Numbered from the stretch's first letter, positions 8,386 to 16,834 are shown. The stretch: 64,000 nucleotides of DNA from an uncultured bacterium (GCA_947243845.1 CAMXIF010000008.1:1-64000); one strand, 5' to 3'. A program made the numbers and translations. Notes: generated from the letters alone by a model not told the origin.

Positions 8386-9876
8386 ATGCTGGTGCTTGTT
8401 AAGACATCTGTAGCATGTCTTTTATTTATGATATATATGACTTTGTTTTATTACAGCAAGCCACATATCCCGATCAGACCCACTAAGATATTTCAGTGGC
8501 TTATTGCTGTTGCATTGTTGAATTCAACATTTGATATGATTACGATCTGTACAGTGAACCGCAGGGATGTGGTTCCTGAACCGGTGAATCTGATTGCGCA
8601 TATCATCTATTTGCTGTCCATATTGGGATTTATTTATCTGCTGTTTATATACATGAGGAGTTATCTGGAAACGACTCTGCATTTTTCCAAAACAGTGAGA
8701 ATCATACAGAGTCTGCCGGTCATCCTGTCTACTTTGGGGATTTTGGTGCTGCCGATAACCTATGTCCATGGAAAGACAACAGATTATTCCCTGGGACCAA
8801 AGGCTTATGCGCTGTATGGCAGTCTGGTGGTTTATCTGGTTTTGATTTTGTATTACTGTCTCCGTTATTGGAAGATTATGGATAGAGAAAAGAGACTGGC
8901 AATCGTTCTTGCAGTGCCGCTCTATATCATTACGGCGTTGATCCAAATGCTGATCCCGGAAACATTAGTGGTGGTAGTCTGCTCCACATTGATTCTTCTG
9001 GGACTGATACTCAGCAATGAAAATACGGAAAAATATGTGGATGAAAATACAACATTATTCAATCAGTATTCATTTGAAAAAGTGCTGGATGAATTTGCCT
9101 TTGACAGACAGACGCTGGTCATAGCAGTTCTCTGCTTTTGTAAGATGGAGAACAATCTGGATTGGAAACAGGATGTTTGTATCCTGAACGATATACATAA
9201 AGAAATAAAACAATATCGACTGCATGGATACAGAGTAGGAGAAAATGGTGTGGTATTTATCGGCAATGCCCCGGAGAAGGCACAGTCGGTATTGGATCGG
9301 ATCAAGAAAAGTGTGGAGAACAAATATGGAAAGGATGCCATAGATATTGAAACAAAAATCCTGACGGGAGATGCTGTTTCCACCAAATATAGTTGTATGC
9401 GTAATATTCTGGCATTTTGTTCCGAGGTGGGCAGCCGTCTGGCATATATCGACTACCTGACGAATATCCATAACCGAAATGCTTTGGAACGAGACTTGAT
9501 CAAGCAGCAGGAAAAAGAGAATATATACTATTTTATAGCGGATTTAAATGATTTAAAGTTGACCAATGATACAATCGGACATTCGGCAGGAGATAGATTA
9601 TTACAAGGTTTTGCATGTCTGCTGACGGATGCGGTGGGAGAGGACGGCAGAGCTTACAGACAAGGCGGAGACGAGTTCGCAGTCCTGTATGGCAAAGATG
9701 CAGGTAAGTTTATGAAAAAACTGGAGGAACGGTGCAGCGACTATAATAAGTCCAGCGCTGTCCCGATCAGCTATGCCATTGGTTATTGTTCTCTGGAAGA
9801 TGAAGAGTTCCGGGATGTGGCAGATAAGATGATGTATGAGGATAAAAGACAGAAAAAGAAACAGGGTGGGGTATAA
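8386..9876 (+). CDS. Membrane diguanylate cyclase with degenerate plus canonical GGDEF domains
   Basis: Protein of 496 residues. The first 210 residues hold six to seven hydrophobic helices, a membrane sensor module. The C-terminal part (about 345-490) is a canonical GGDEF domain: YLTNIHNRNALERDL, ADLNDLKLTNDTIGHSAGD and RQGGDEFAVLYG, the catalytic signature for cyclic di-GMP synthesis. Between them, about 220-340, is a stretch built like a second GGDEF domain, starting FNQYSFEKVLDEF and containing YRVGENGVVFIG where GGDEF would be, so it lacks catalytic residues. The signal sensed is unknown. The MATE gene follows after one base and may be co-transcribed. Confidence 0.88.
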   Translation: MLVLVKTSVACLLFMIYMTLFYYSKPHIPIRPTKIFQWLIAVALLNSTFDMITICTVNRRDVVPEPVNLIAHIIYLLSILGFIYLLFIYMRSYLETTLHFSKTVRIIQSLPVILSTLGILVLPITYVHGKTTDYSLGPKAYALYGSLVVYLVLILYYCLRYWKIMDREKRLAIVLAVPLYIITALIQMLIPETLVVVVCSTLILLGLILSNENTEKYVDENTTLFNQYSFEKVLDEFAFDRQTLVIAVLCFCKMENNLDWKQDVCILNDIHKEIKQYRLHGYRVGENGVVFIGNAPEKAQSVLDRIKKSVENKYGKDAIDIETKILTGDAVSTKYSCMRNILAFCSEVGSRLAYIDYLTNIHNRNALERDLIKQQEKENIYYFIADLNDLKLTNDTIGHSAGDRLLQGFACLLTDAVGEDGRAYRQGGDEFAVLYGKDAGKFMKKLEERCSDYNKSSAVPISYAIGYCSLEDEEFRDVADKMMYEDKRQKKKQGGV

Positions 9877-9877
9877 T

Positions 9878-11254
9878 ATGGAACTTATCAGAAAATTTCT
9901 CGAGCCTGTAGATATGACGGAGGGTTCGCCCTGGAAAAAGATTATTCTTTTTGCAGTTCCCATGTTGGTGGGAAATATAGCACAGCAGCTTTATAATACG
10001 GTAGACAGCGTAGTGGTTGGAAATTATGTGGGTGATAACGCGTTGGCGGCGGTTGGAAGTGCGGGGCCAATCTTAAATCTTTTGATCGTTCTGTTTGTGG
10101 GCATCAGTGTGGGCGCGGGTATCATGGTGTCCCAATATTTTGGGGCCAGAGAACGGGAAAAGTTATCGGTGACCATCGGCAACTGCATTACGCTTACGGC
10201 GATTGCCACCCTTTTTGTGATGATAGCTGCTTCCCTGGTAGCGAGACCGCTTCTGGAACTGCTGGATACGCCGGAGTCGATCATAGACTGGTGTCATTCC
10301 TATCTTTTGATTCTCTTTATCGGCTCGGCAGGTCTGGCTTATTATAATATATTGAGCGGTGTCCTTCGTGGACTGGGGGATTCTATGTCCGCCCTGGCTT
10401 ATCTGCTTGTGTCTACCGTAATCAATATTGTATTGGATCTTGTGTTTGTGGCCAGACTTGGTATGGGTGTTAACGGCGTGGCATTGGCAACGGTAATAGC
10501 ACAGTTCATCTCGGCGCTGTTATGCCTGCTTCGGCTGATGAAAATGAAAGAATATTTTGATATGCGGAAAACATATCTCAAGATACAGAAGAGATACAGT
10601 GGCATGATCATCCGTCTGGGGCTGCCTTCCGGTATCACTCAGGCCATTCTTTCCATGGCTATGATCGTGGTGCAGTCGCTGACCAACAGCTTTGGAGAAA
10701 TGTTTATTGCCGCGAATGTAATTGTTATGCGCGTGGATGGTTTTGCCATGATGCCGAACTTTTCCTTTGGAACGGCAATGACTACTTACGCCGGACAGAA
10801 CGTGGGAGCCAGACAGGATGAAAGAGTGGAGACCGGCGCTAAGCAGGGCACACTGATCGCAGTGGTCATTTCTGCTGTGATTACAGGACTGATTCTATTG
10901 TTTGGCAAATTCCTGATGGGAATTTTTACTAAGACGCCGGAACTGGTGGATTTGAGCCGGAATATGATGGGAATCCTGGCAGTGGGATATATTGCCATGG
11001 CGGTTACACAGAGTCTGTCGGGTGTGATGCGCGGCGCAGGAGATACGATGACGCCCATGTGGATCTCCATAGCTACTACCATCTTTATCCGGGTGCCAAT
11101 TGCCTATGGCATTTCCTATCTTACCAGAACACCGCAGCTTCCTAATGGCAGACAGGAGTGTATTTTTATCTCTCTGTTAGTTTCCTGGATTCTGGGCGCA
11201 CTGATTACCTACTTATTCTATCAGAAAGGGAAGTGGAAGGAGAAGGCTGTGTAG
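9878..11254 (+). CDS. MATE family efflux transporter (first copy)
   Basis: Multidrug and toxin extrusion family antiporter of about 458 residues with 12 predicted helices in two related halves. Seen: VPMLVGNIAQQLYNTVDSVVVGNYVG near the N-terminus and the mid-protein repeat LGLPSGITQAILSMAMIVVQ, both typical of the family (DinF/NorM-like branch). ATG 9878 is chosen because GGGTGGGG lies 6 bases upstream; an in-frame ATG at 9836 lies inside the preceding gene. The substrate is unknown. A terminator at 11320-11348 closes the unit. Confidence 0.9.
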   Translation: MELIRKFLEPVDMTEGSPWKKIILFAVPMLVGNIAQQLYNTVDSVVVGNYVGDNALAAVGSAGPILNLLIVLFVGISVGAGIMVSQYFGAREREKLSVTIGNCITLTAIATLFVMIAASLVARPLLELLDTPESIIDWCHSYLLILFIGSAGLAYYNILSGVLRGLGDSMSALAYLLVSTVINIVLDLVFVARLGMGVNGVALATVIAQFISALLCLLRLMKMKEYFDMRKTYLKIQKRYSGMIIRLGLPSGITQAILSMAMIVVQSLTNSFGEMFIAANVIVMRVDGFAMMPNFSFGTAMTTYAGQNVGARQDERVETGAKQGTLIAVVISAVITGLILLFGKFLMGIFTKTPELVDLSRNMMGILAVGYIAMAVTQSLSGVMRGAGDTMTPMWISIATTIFIRVPIAYGISYLTRTPQLPNGRQECIFISLLVSWILGALITYLFYQKGKWKEKAV

Positions 11255-11319
11255 GTTTGGGTGTTTGCATGCTTTAATCTGTGGATAAGGTTTCAGAAAC
11301 TTGAGATGCCTGAGACTGA

Positions 11320-11348
11320 GGGAGAGCCCTGCGGGGTTCTCCTTTTTT
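11320..11348 (+). terminator. Intrinsic terminator after the first MATE gene
   Basis: GGAGAGCCC (11321-11329) pairs with GGGGTTCTCC (11333-11342, with G-U pairs) and is followed by TTTTTT. It lies 67 bases after the stop of the MATE gene. The remaining sequence up to 11516 shows no gene. Confidence 0.8.
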
Positions 11349-11516
11349 GATATACTTTTAACAGCAAAAAAACAGATAAACGCCATCGGGATCCTGACCT
11401 GATGTTGAAAGTCATTGCTTAGGTAGAAGACTAAAGATTTGCTATGAAAGCGAGGCCGGTCATGCTATGATATAACCATAGGATAATGTTGGCTTTGGAA
11501 AAGGGAGGGTATAACT

Positions 11517-11774
11517 ATGAAGCAATTATTTAATTACGCAGACAAGTACATCAGGCAAAGCACCTGGAAAGAGTTAGCACTTCTCAAATTTTGCCTCTTT
11601 GCAATGGGTGTTCTGGTTGGCATCCACATACCGGAAAAGAACCGGAAACCAGTAGGAATAGCAGCCGTAGCTGTTTTTGCAGCCACGTATATTCCCTTGA
11701 TGGCCAAATTTGCATCCGTTGTTCTGGAAGAGGATACAGAGGAGGATGCGCAAGAAGAAGCGGAAGGCAAGTAG
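11517..11774 (+). CDS. Small two-helix membrane protein, function unknown
   Basis: 85 residues. Two hydrophobic helices at about 22-36 and 46-66, an amphipathic start MKQLFNYADKYIRQSTWK, and a strongly acidic tail EEDTEEDAQEEAEGK. GGGAGG precedes the ATG, and the gene stands between a terminator and the GNAT gene with 44 bp to the latter. Similar proteins are common in Lachnospiraceae and I recall some being labelled permease of phosphate ABC transporter; nothing in the sequence supports that function. Confidence 0.75.
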   Translation: MKQLFNYADKYIRQSTWKELALLKFCLFAMGVLVGIHIPEKNRKPVGIAAVAVFAATYIPLMAKFASVVLEEDTEEDAQEEAEGK

Positions 11775-11818
11775 TGATTTGAGAAATGAAAGAGTAAATA
11801 GCACGGGAGTCAGCAATT

Positions 11819-12241
11819 ATGACAGATATCAGATATGTGCAGGTGGAAGATAAAGAGTTTTGGTACAGTCTGGACAGCCACTTACCACAATCAGAATTTG
11901 TAAATAAAGTCCGGGATAAAAGAGGTTATACCATCATGGCGGATGGGAAGCCGGTCGGTTTGTTGAGATATAATCTTTTCTGGGATAATACTCCCTTTTG
12001 TACCATGCTTTTTGTGGACGAAAGATATCGGGGCAGGGGATATGGCAGAAGTCTTATGGCATATTGGGAAGCGGATATGAAATCCCAGGGATATGGCATG
12101 ATCCTTACTTCCACCCAGGTGGACGAAGGCGCCCAGCATTTCTATAGGAAGCTGGGCTATCGGGACTGCGGTGGGTTTGTCATCGATGTTTCGGGGTATG
12201 AGCAGCCGATGGAGATGTTTATGAGCAAGGCAATTTCATAG
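11819..12241 (+). CDS. GNAT family N-acetyltransferase
   Basis: 140 residues with the GNAT fold. The acetyl-CoA binding motif is VDERYRGRGYGRSLM (R/Q-x-x-G-x-G/A pattern) at about 66-80, followed by HFYRKLGYRDCGGF, the usual C-terminal motif B. The substrate amine is unknown. ATG 11819 follows CGGGAG by about 10 bases. It may be co-transcribed with the small membrane protein upstream. Confidence 0.87.
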   Translation: MTDIRYVQVEDKEFWYSLDSHLPQSEFVNKVRDKRGYTIMADGKPVGLLRYNLFWDNTPFCTMLFVDERYRGRGYGRSLMAYWEADMKSQGYGMILTSTQVDEGAQHFYRKLGYRDCGGFVIDVSGYEQPMEMFMSKAIS

Positions 12242-12270
12242 TATATATAAGGGTTATATTATTTTCTTTT

Positions 12271-12804
12271 TTAAATCTCCTGATTCTGCTGCAGGGCGGT
12301 CTGCAAATATTTTAACAGACGAAGCAATGGTCTAAACAAAATCAGCGTGAGTACAAAATTGCCGCCACAGTGGAGAATGTCATAGGGAATCCCGGCGCTC
12401 CAGTAGGCAATGGCGGCCCCGGGGCCACCGGTGATCAGGTATGGTATAGCGCACAGAGCGCCAAACAACAGACCGAATGCACCGGAGATTACAGCCCAGA
12501 GTAGAGCCGAGTCAATTTTCTGCAATACCAGCACAATGAGCGCCAGAATATTCCAGATATACAGATAACTGATCCACCAGATACCGAACCCGAATACCAT
12601 TCCCTCCAGAAGAACAAAGGTAAAAATCACTGGAAAGACGAGTTTTTTGTAGGTCAGAGTATACAGGATGATCAGGGTGCTGACTACCTCAATATTAGGG
12701 AGAAATGCCAGTCCAAGCTGTCCCGCCAGCAAAATGGCGCTGAGCGCTCCCATGGTGACAAGTTGAATCGTTTTGTTAACATGACTGTTCTTTTGTGTCT
12801 GCAT
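12271..12804 (-). CDS. ECF transporter S component, probably for cobalamin
   Basis: About 177 residues with five to six hydrophobic helices and a topology like ECF substrate-binding subunits: TMGALSAILLAGQLGLAFLP near the N-terminus, then AYWSAGIPYDILHCGGNFVLTLILF near the end. Its substrate is suggested by context: it is second in a transcript that starts with a cobalamin riboswitch, behind a DUF4430-like protein. ATG 12804 is used; a TTG at 12813 overlaps the upstream stop and could initiate by coupling. The EcfAA'T module is not in the window. Assignment to B12 rests on the riboswitch, not on residues I can see. Confidence 0.8.
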   Translation of the reverse strand: MQTQKNSHVNKTIQLVTMGALSAILLAGQLGLAFLPNIEVVSTLIILYTLTYKKLVFPVIFTFVLLEGMVFGFGIWWISYLYIWNILALIVLVLQKIDSALLWAVISGAFGLLFGALCAIPYLITGGPGAAIAYWSAGIPYDILHCGGNFVLTLILFRPLLRLLKYLQTALQQNQEI

Positions 12805-12809
12805 GGTTA

Positions 12810-13217
12810 TCAATATCCAACCGTAAGGGTCAATTCATAGTTATCGCCATCTGCGATGGGTGTCTGGTCTGCAGATGTATTAAGTTGTTCGTTGCCCTTA
12901 GTGATACACCACCATTCCTGATTGGTATCGTCTGCAGTCTCACCGTCTACGGTGGTGATAAACATGCCATAAGCGCCGATATCTCCTGAGACGAGTTCTT
13001 CATCGGTAAGCACTTCCCCGAGGTATTCTCTGTCTGTATGGTAGTTAAAAGTTTTCTGTGAGCCGTCTTTGTGTATTACGTCAACGGTGATGCTTTTCGC
13101 TCCCTGTGTGACAGAGCCTCTTGTGAACTGATAGACGCCAAACAGCGCAGCGATAACGATGAGCAGTGCGGCGATGGCAAAGATTGAGCGTTTGATGTTT
13201 TTCTGTTCTTTTTTCAT
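12810..13217 (-). CDS. Membrane-anchored DUF4430 (transcobalamin C-terminal-like) protein
   Basis: 135 residues. An N-terminal membrane anchor at about 11-30 is followed by an extracellular domain of about 100 residues with YLGEVLTDEELV, GMFITTVDGETADD, QEWWCITKGNEQL and the terminal GDNYELTLTVGY. This pattern is that of DUF4430, related to the C-terminal domain of transcobalamin/intrinsic factor. ATG 13217 is preceded by GGAGGAAC; an upstream in-frame start at 13277 lies in the leader terminator. Placement downstream of a cobalamin riboswitch suggests it captures cobalamin and passes it to the ECF S component. Confidence 0.82.
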   Translation of the reverse strand: MKKEQKNIKRSIFAIAALLIVIAALFGVYQFTRGSVTQGAKSITVDVIHKDGSQKTFNYHTDREYLGEVLTDEELVSGDIGAYGMFITTVDGETADDTNQEWWCITKGNEQLNTSADQTPIADGDNYELTLTVGY

Positions 13218-13282
13218 AAGTTCCTCCCATCTTGATGCAAGACGGCAGTATGAAAATAGCGATTTGTATAAGTGCAATACAA

Positions 13283-13316
13283 TAAAAAAGGCTGCCGGGA
13301 AATTTCGGGCAGCCTG
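13283..13316 (-). terminator. Intrinsic terminator forming the riboswitch expression platform
   Basis: On the minus strand AGGCTGCC and GGCAGCCT flank an 11-base loop and are followed by TTTTTATTG. It lies between the cobalamin aptamer and the DUF4430 gene, so B12 binding would be expected to stabilise termination. Confidence 0.85.
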
Positions 13317-13368
13317 AACTAAGCTATCATCATGCTGTCATCCCTCGTAACACATGATCTTACCCAAA

Positions 13369-13511
13369 CAGGCAGGTATTCTGACTAAGGTATCCCGGCA
13401 CAGATGCGCCTTCCCGGTTTCCCAGTGGCATATTGATCTGCACTCCTCCCATACAGCGGCGTGACCGTGAAGTGTAACTTACTTCCCTATTCTCCCTTAC
13501 GGGCACCTGTT
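13369..13511 (-). promoter_or_regulatory. Cobalamin riboswitch
   Basis: Read on the minus strand, the segment contains the conserved B12-box region TGCCACTGGGAAACCGGGAA, preceded by the core ACGGTCACGCCGCTGTATGG with GGGAGGAGTGCAGA, and closed by a P1 helix (CAGGT at the 5' end with ACCTG near 13373-13377). This is the standard order of a cobalamin aptamer (Rfam Cobalamin family by eye). It starts at the predicted transcription start of the promoter at 13520-13548 and is followed by an intrinsic terminator. Confidence 0.93.
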
Positions 13512-13519
13512 CTTGTTCC

Positions 13520-13548
13520 ATCATAAGCTACTTTTAAGTAGAATGCAA
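13520..13548 (-). promoter_or_regulatory. Promoter of the cobalamin riboswitch transcript
   Basis: On the minus strand TTGCAT (13548-13543), a 17-base spacer and TATGAT (13525-13520). The start point would fall near 13512, exactly where the aptamer begins. The spacer holds CTACTTTTAAGTAG, a small palindrome that might bind a regulator. The promoter is divergent from the MATE promoter, with 17 bp between their -35 hexamers. Confidence 0.75.
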
Positions 13549-13565
13549 GAAAATTATAAAAAGAC

Positions 13566-13596
13566 TTGACCATACAGTTACTGTACGGTATATGAT
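13566..13596 (+). promoter_or_regulatory. MerR-type promoter and operator for the second MATE gene
   Basis: TTGACC (13566-13571) and TATGAT (13591-13596) are 19 bases apart, longer than the 17 optimum. The spacer region is an inverted repeat ACCATACAGT-T-ACTGTACGGT (13569-13589, one mismatch). A 19-bp spacer filled by a dyad is the hallmark of promoters activated by MerR-family regulators, which twist the DNA. No merR gene is next to it. Confidence 0.78.
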
Positions 13597-13680
13597 TCTC
13601 CATGAAGAAGACAGAAGAAGAGAAATTTCGCCAAGGGACTTGTAATCCCGGCGTGAGGTGTTTCGGAATGGAGGAAAAGT

Positions 13681-15012
13681 ATGGAAGACTCAAATGTATA
13701 TGTAAAACCTGTAACCCTGAAAAATATTTTGCAATTTGCAGTTCCCACGATTGCGATGACGGTGTTTATGTCCTTTTATACCATGGTGGACGGTCTGTTC
13801 GTATCCAATCTGATTGGAACCAGCGCACTGTCAGCCATTAACCTGACAGCGCCGATCATTCAGCTTGTGACAGCTATTTCCACGATGCTTGCCACCGGCG
13901 GGAGTGCAGTGATCATGAAGAAGATGGGAGAGCAGAAAAGGGAAGAAGCCAAGGAGGACTTTACCTTCCTGATTCTGGTGAACGTTTTTGTGGGATTTGT
14001 GATGTGCCTGTTAGGCTATCTGTTGATGGATCGTATATTTGCAGGGATGAATCTTTCTGCAGATGTAGCCGGATACTGTGTGGAGTATTTGAGCCGTTAC
14101 CTTTTGTTTACGGTACCCATTCTGTTGATGAATAATTTCACGCTGTATATGATTGCCAGTGAGAAGGCTACGCTGTCCCTGGTCTGTTCGGTGACCGGCG
14201 GCGTCCTGAACATGGTGCTTGACTGGGTGTTTATTGCAGGTTTTCATATGGGAATCAGTGGAGCAGCAATTGCAACAGGTCTGGGATATTCAGTGACAGC
14301 CGTTGTGGGGTTGGTGGTTTTTAGCCGCAAAAAGAGTCTGCTGCATTTTAAGAAACCGGTGTGCCGAATGAGAGTCCTTATGAATGCTGCCACCAACGGA
14401 TGTTCCGAGATGGCCACGGCGCTTGTCACGGGTATCATCACCATGATGTTCAACTGGACTATGCTTCATTATGTGGGAGAGGACGGCGTGGCAGCAGTCA
14501 CGATTATCATGTATGTACTTATGTTTGCAAGTTCTTTGTATACAGGGTATTCTTATGGTGTGGCACCTATGCTCAGTTATTATTATGGGGAACAGAACCA
14601 TGAGAAGTTAAAGAAGCTGGTAGCGGTCAGCATGCGTGTGATTGCAGTGATTTCGGTGGTGACGGTGGTATTATCCTTCATCATGACCAGGCCTTTGGTA
14701 TCCATCTTTGCCCGCCCGGATAATCCGGTGTATGATCTGGCGGTGACCGGGAACAGGATCTGTACGATCGCCTTATTCTTTATCGGCTTCAATATTTTTG
14801 CCAGTGGAATGTTCACCGCGCTCTCCAATGGTGTGGTCTCGGCCGTTCTGGCGTTTTCCAGATCGTTTGTGTTTATGCTGGTCACTATGATCGTACTGCC
14901 GCTTTTACTGGGTGTGAACGGCATTTGGCTGGCAACACCGGCAGCGGAATTGATGGCCCTTGTCCTGTCTGCCGTTATGCTCTTTAAATATAGAAGGCGG
15001 TATGGTTATTGA
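13681..15012 (+). CDS. MATE family efflux transporter (second copy)
   Basis: 443 residues with about 12 helices. Seen: FAVPTIAMTVFMSFYTMVDGLFVSNLIG at the N-terminus (the MATE PxxxxxxxxxxxxxxDxxFv pattern), GGVLNMVLDWVFIAGF in helix 5-6, and a second half opening with MNAATNGCSEMATALV. It resembles the MepA/NorM-like branch more than the copy at 9878. GGAGG precedes ATG 13681. Its promoter looks MerR-regulated, which fits induction by a toxic compound that is then exported. Confidence 0.9.
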   Translation: MEDSNVYVKPVTLKNILQFAVPTIAMTVFMSFYTMVDGLFVSNLIGTSALSAINLTAPIIQLVTAISTMLATGGSAVIMKKMGEQKREEAKEDFTFLILVNVFVGFVMCLLGYLLMDRIFAGMNLSADVAGYCVEYLSRYLLFTVPILLMNNFTLYMIASEKATLSLVCSVTGGVLNMVLDWVFIAGFHMGISGAAIATGLGYSVTAVVGLVVFSRKKSLLHFKKPVCRMRVLMNAATNGCSEMATALVTGIITMMFNWTMLHYVGEDGVAAVTIIMYVLMFASSLYTGYSYGVAPMLSYYYGEQNHEKLKKLVAVSMRVIAVISVVTVVLSFIMTRPLVSIFARPDNPVYDLAVTGNRICTIALFFIGFNIFASGMFTALSNGVVSAVLAFSRSFVFMLVTMIVLPLLLGVNGIWLATPAAELMALVLSAVMLFKYRRRYGY

Positions 15013-15084
15013 TTAGATTTATTCCCGTGAGCAACGAGCCATGTGACGGTATAGTAGGAACGAACATAATAGGAATGAGGAAAC

Positions 15085-16380
15085 ATGAATTACACATTTT
15101 ACGAATTGTCCATGCTGTTTTTTGGCTACTCCTTTCTGGCATGGCTTGTGGAAACGGTAGTTACTACCATCAAGGAAAGAAACTTTAGAAACCGGGGGTT
15201 TTTATCGGGGCCTTTTTGCTTTCTCTATGGTCTTACCAGTGTCCTGCTGACGGTGTTTTTACAGGAGTTGAGACAAGATGCTTTTTTCCTGTTTGCCGGC
15301 AGTATGACGGTGGCCACTGCCGTGCAGTGGTTTGCCGGTAAGACTTTAGAGCGGATTAAGCGCAAAAAGTGGTGGGATTATTCCGGCAAGACAGGAAACT
15401 TTGATGGTTATATCTGCCTGCAGTACTCCTTGTTGTGGGGCGTTCTGGGATTTCTGGCAGTGCGCTATGGAAACGGCATTTTGTTGGGCATATATGATCT
15501 GCTGCCGGGGATTGCCAGAAAGGTTGTGGTCTGGGGACTTATTGCAGTAGGGTTTGTAGATTTTGCGGGTACATTGCTGGCGGTCTGGCATGTGGAAGAA
15601 AAACTGCCTCGTCTTCTTTTCTGGAATCACAGACTGCAAAGAGTTACTTATCGGCTTACCGCAAGGGTCGCAGGATATGTGGACAGAAGGATCGGCAGAT
15701 CATACCCCTGTGTTTTACAGGATAAGGCGGAGGAGAAGAGCACGGAGTCCTGTGGTTTCGTGCAGATATTCTGGATGTTTGTGATCGGGGCTTTGGCGGG
15801 AGATATCGTGGAGACGCTGTTCTGCCGAATCACATCAGGGGTCTGGATGAGCAGGAGCAGCCTGGTGTGGGGCCCGTTCAGCGTTGTGTGGGGACTGGCA
15901 ATCGCGCTGGCAACCATGCTCTTGTATAAGGACAGGGACAGACAGGACCGTCATATCTTCTGGGTGGGCTTTTTTCTGGGCGGCGCCTATGAATATATTT
16001 GCAGTGTCTTTACGGAGATTGTGTTTGGTAAAGTTTTCTGGGATTACAGCGCCATGCCGTTTAATCTGGGCGGCCGGATCAATCTTTTGTACTGTTTTTT
16101 CTGGGGGATTGCGGCCGTGGTGTGGATCAAAGGGCTGTATCCGAATGTTTCACGTCTGATCGCTTTTATTTTACACAAGACCGGACAGATTCCGACCATG
16201 CTTCTGATGTTGTTTATGGCGTTCAATATCCTGATTTCTGTGCTGGCTTTAGTTCGCTATGATACGCGGGCAGCGGGGAAATCTCCGATACATAAGTGGG
16301 AACAGTCCATGGATGAATACTTTGACGATGAGAGAATGGAACGAATCTATCCCAATGGTAAAGCGAAGGGAGCCTTATAA
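15085..16380 (+). CDS. CmpB-like membrane protein with two internal repeats
   Basis: 431 residues with about ten hydrophobic segments. Two homologous halves are visible: FGYSFLAWLVETVVTTI with RGFLSGPFCFLYGL in the first, and IGALAGDIVETLFCRIT with SLVWGPFSVVWGLA in the second, each followed by YLC/AYEYICS and an F/WWDYS box. This is the pattern of the family called putative ABC-transporter type IV (CmpB-like, PF06541), whose function is unknown. The last 30 residues are hydrophilic and acidic. A 7-bp hairpin (16382-16400) follows without a clear U-tract. Confidence 0.8.
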   Translation: MNYTFYELSMLFFGYSFLAWLVETVVTTIKERNFRNRGFLSGPFCFLYGLTSVLLTVFLQELRQDAFFLFAGSMTVATAVQWFAGKTLERIKRKKWWDYSGKTGNFDGYICLQYSLLWGVLGFLAVRYGNGILLGIYDLLPGIARKVVVWGLIAVGFVDFAGTLLAVWHVEEKLPRLLFWNHRLQRVTYRLTARVAGYVDRRIGRSYPCVLQDKAEEKSTESCGFVQIFWMFVIGALAGDIVETLFCRITSGVWMSRSSLVWGPFSVVWGLAIALATMLLYKDRDRQDRHIFWVGFFLGGAYEYICSVFTEIVFGKVFWDYSAMPFNLGGRINLLYCFFWGIAAVVWIKGLYPNVSRLIAFILHKTGQIPTMLLMLFMAFNILISVLALVRYDTRAAGKSPIHKWEQSMDEYFDDERMERIYPNGKAKGAL

Positions 16381-16515
16381 GAAAGGATGCTTTATCCTTT
16401 AGAATGAATTGATTGCTATACAAAAGTATTTCTGATAGAATGAGAAAATGACAGAGAAAGCGGATGTCTGAGATTTTTATTTGACAGACGATCAGGGAAA
16501 GAGAGGACTACGGTT

Positions 16516-16743
16516 ACGAAAAGGGTAAACAAGGTTACATTATTATTACGTGTGCTCGTATCGGCCTATGTGTTGTATCTGGCATATGGACTGATTAAGG
16601 ATTATGGGACGGCTTCTAACCAGATGTTGTCGCTCGCGGCTATTATTATATTTGTAATAGGCGGGGGATTGATACTGGCCACATCGGCCTACAAGCTGAT
16701 TACGAAGGACTATGACGATGGCAGTGAAGAGGATGAGGATTAG
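16516..16743 (+). CDS. Small membrane protein with an unusual (possibly ACG) start
   Basis: One reading frame encodes a two-helix membrane protein ending in an acidic DDGSEEDED tail. The first canonical start is GTG 16552, which has no ribosome site and would cut into the first helix. The frame remains coding-like upstream (KRVNKVTLLLR), and GAGAGGA at 16501-16507 lies 8 bases before ACG 16516. Initiation at ACG would give 75 residues with a basic N-terminus of the usual kind. Either a rare ACG start is used, or an ATG-to-ACG change has lowered expression. Helices lie at about residues 12-28 and 40-58. Confidence 0.55.
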   Translation, partial: TKRVNKVTLLLRVLVSAYVLYLAYGLIKDYGTASNQMLSLAAIIIFVIGGGLILATSAYKLITKDYDDGSEEDED

Positions 16744-16773
16744 TAGATGAATGTTCCGCACACTAGAAGGATA

Positions 16774-16811
16774 ATTTGAGCAAAGTTGTATTAATACAAC
16801 TTTGCTCAAAT
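16774..16811. terminator. Perfect 38-bp palindrome
   Basis: Positions 16774-16792 and 16793-16811 are exact reverse complements with no spacer (19-bp arms, centre TTAA). It lies after the small membrane protein and before the sugar-importer promoter. In RNA it would fold into a very stable hairpin and could act as a terminator in both directions, although no T-run follows. Its centre TTGTATTAATACAA also resembles an AraR-type operator. Confidence 0.6.
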
Positions 16812-16834
16812 GTACATGGAATATAAAATAATAC

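Noticed and set aside
9836..9877. Longer N-terminus for the first MATE protein
   Set aside because: The upstream ATG lies within the GGDEF gene and adds a basic stretch unlike the family; ATG 9878 has a ribosome site.
13602..13841. 79-codon frame starting at the MerR-type promoter
   Set aside because: Overlaps the MATE gene start out of frame and has no ribosome site; probably untranslated leader.
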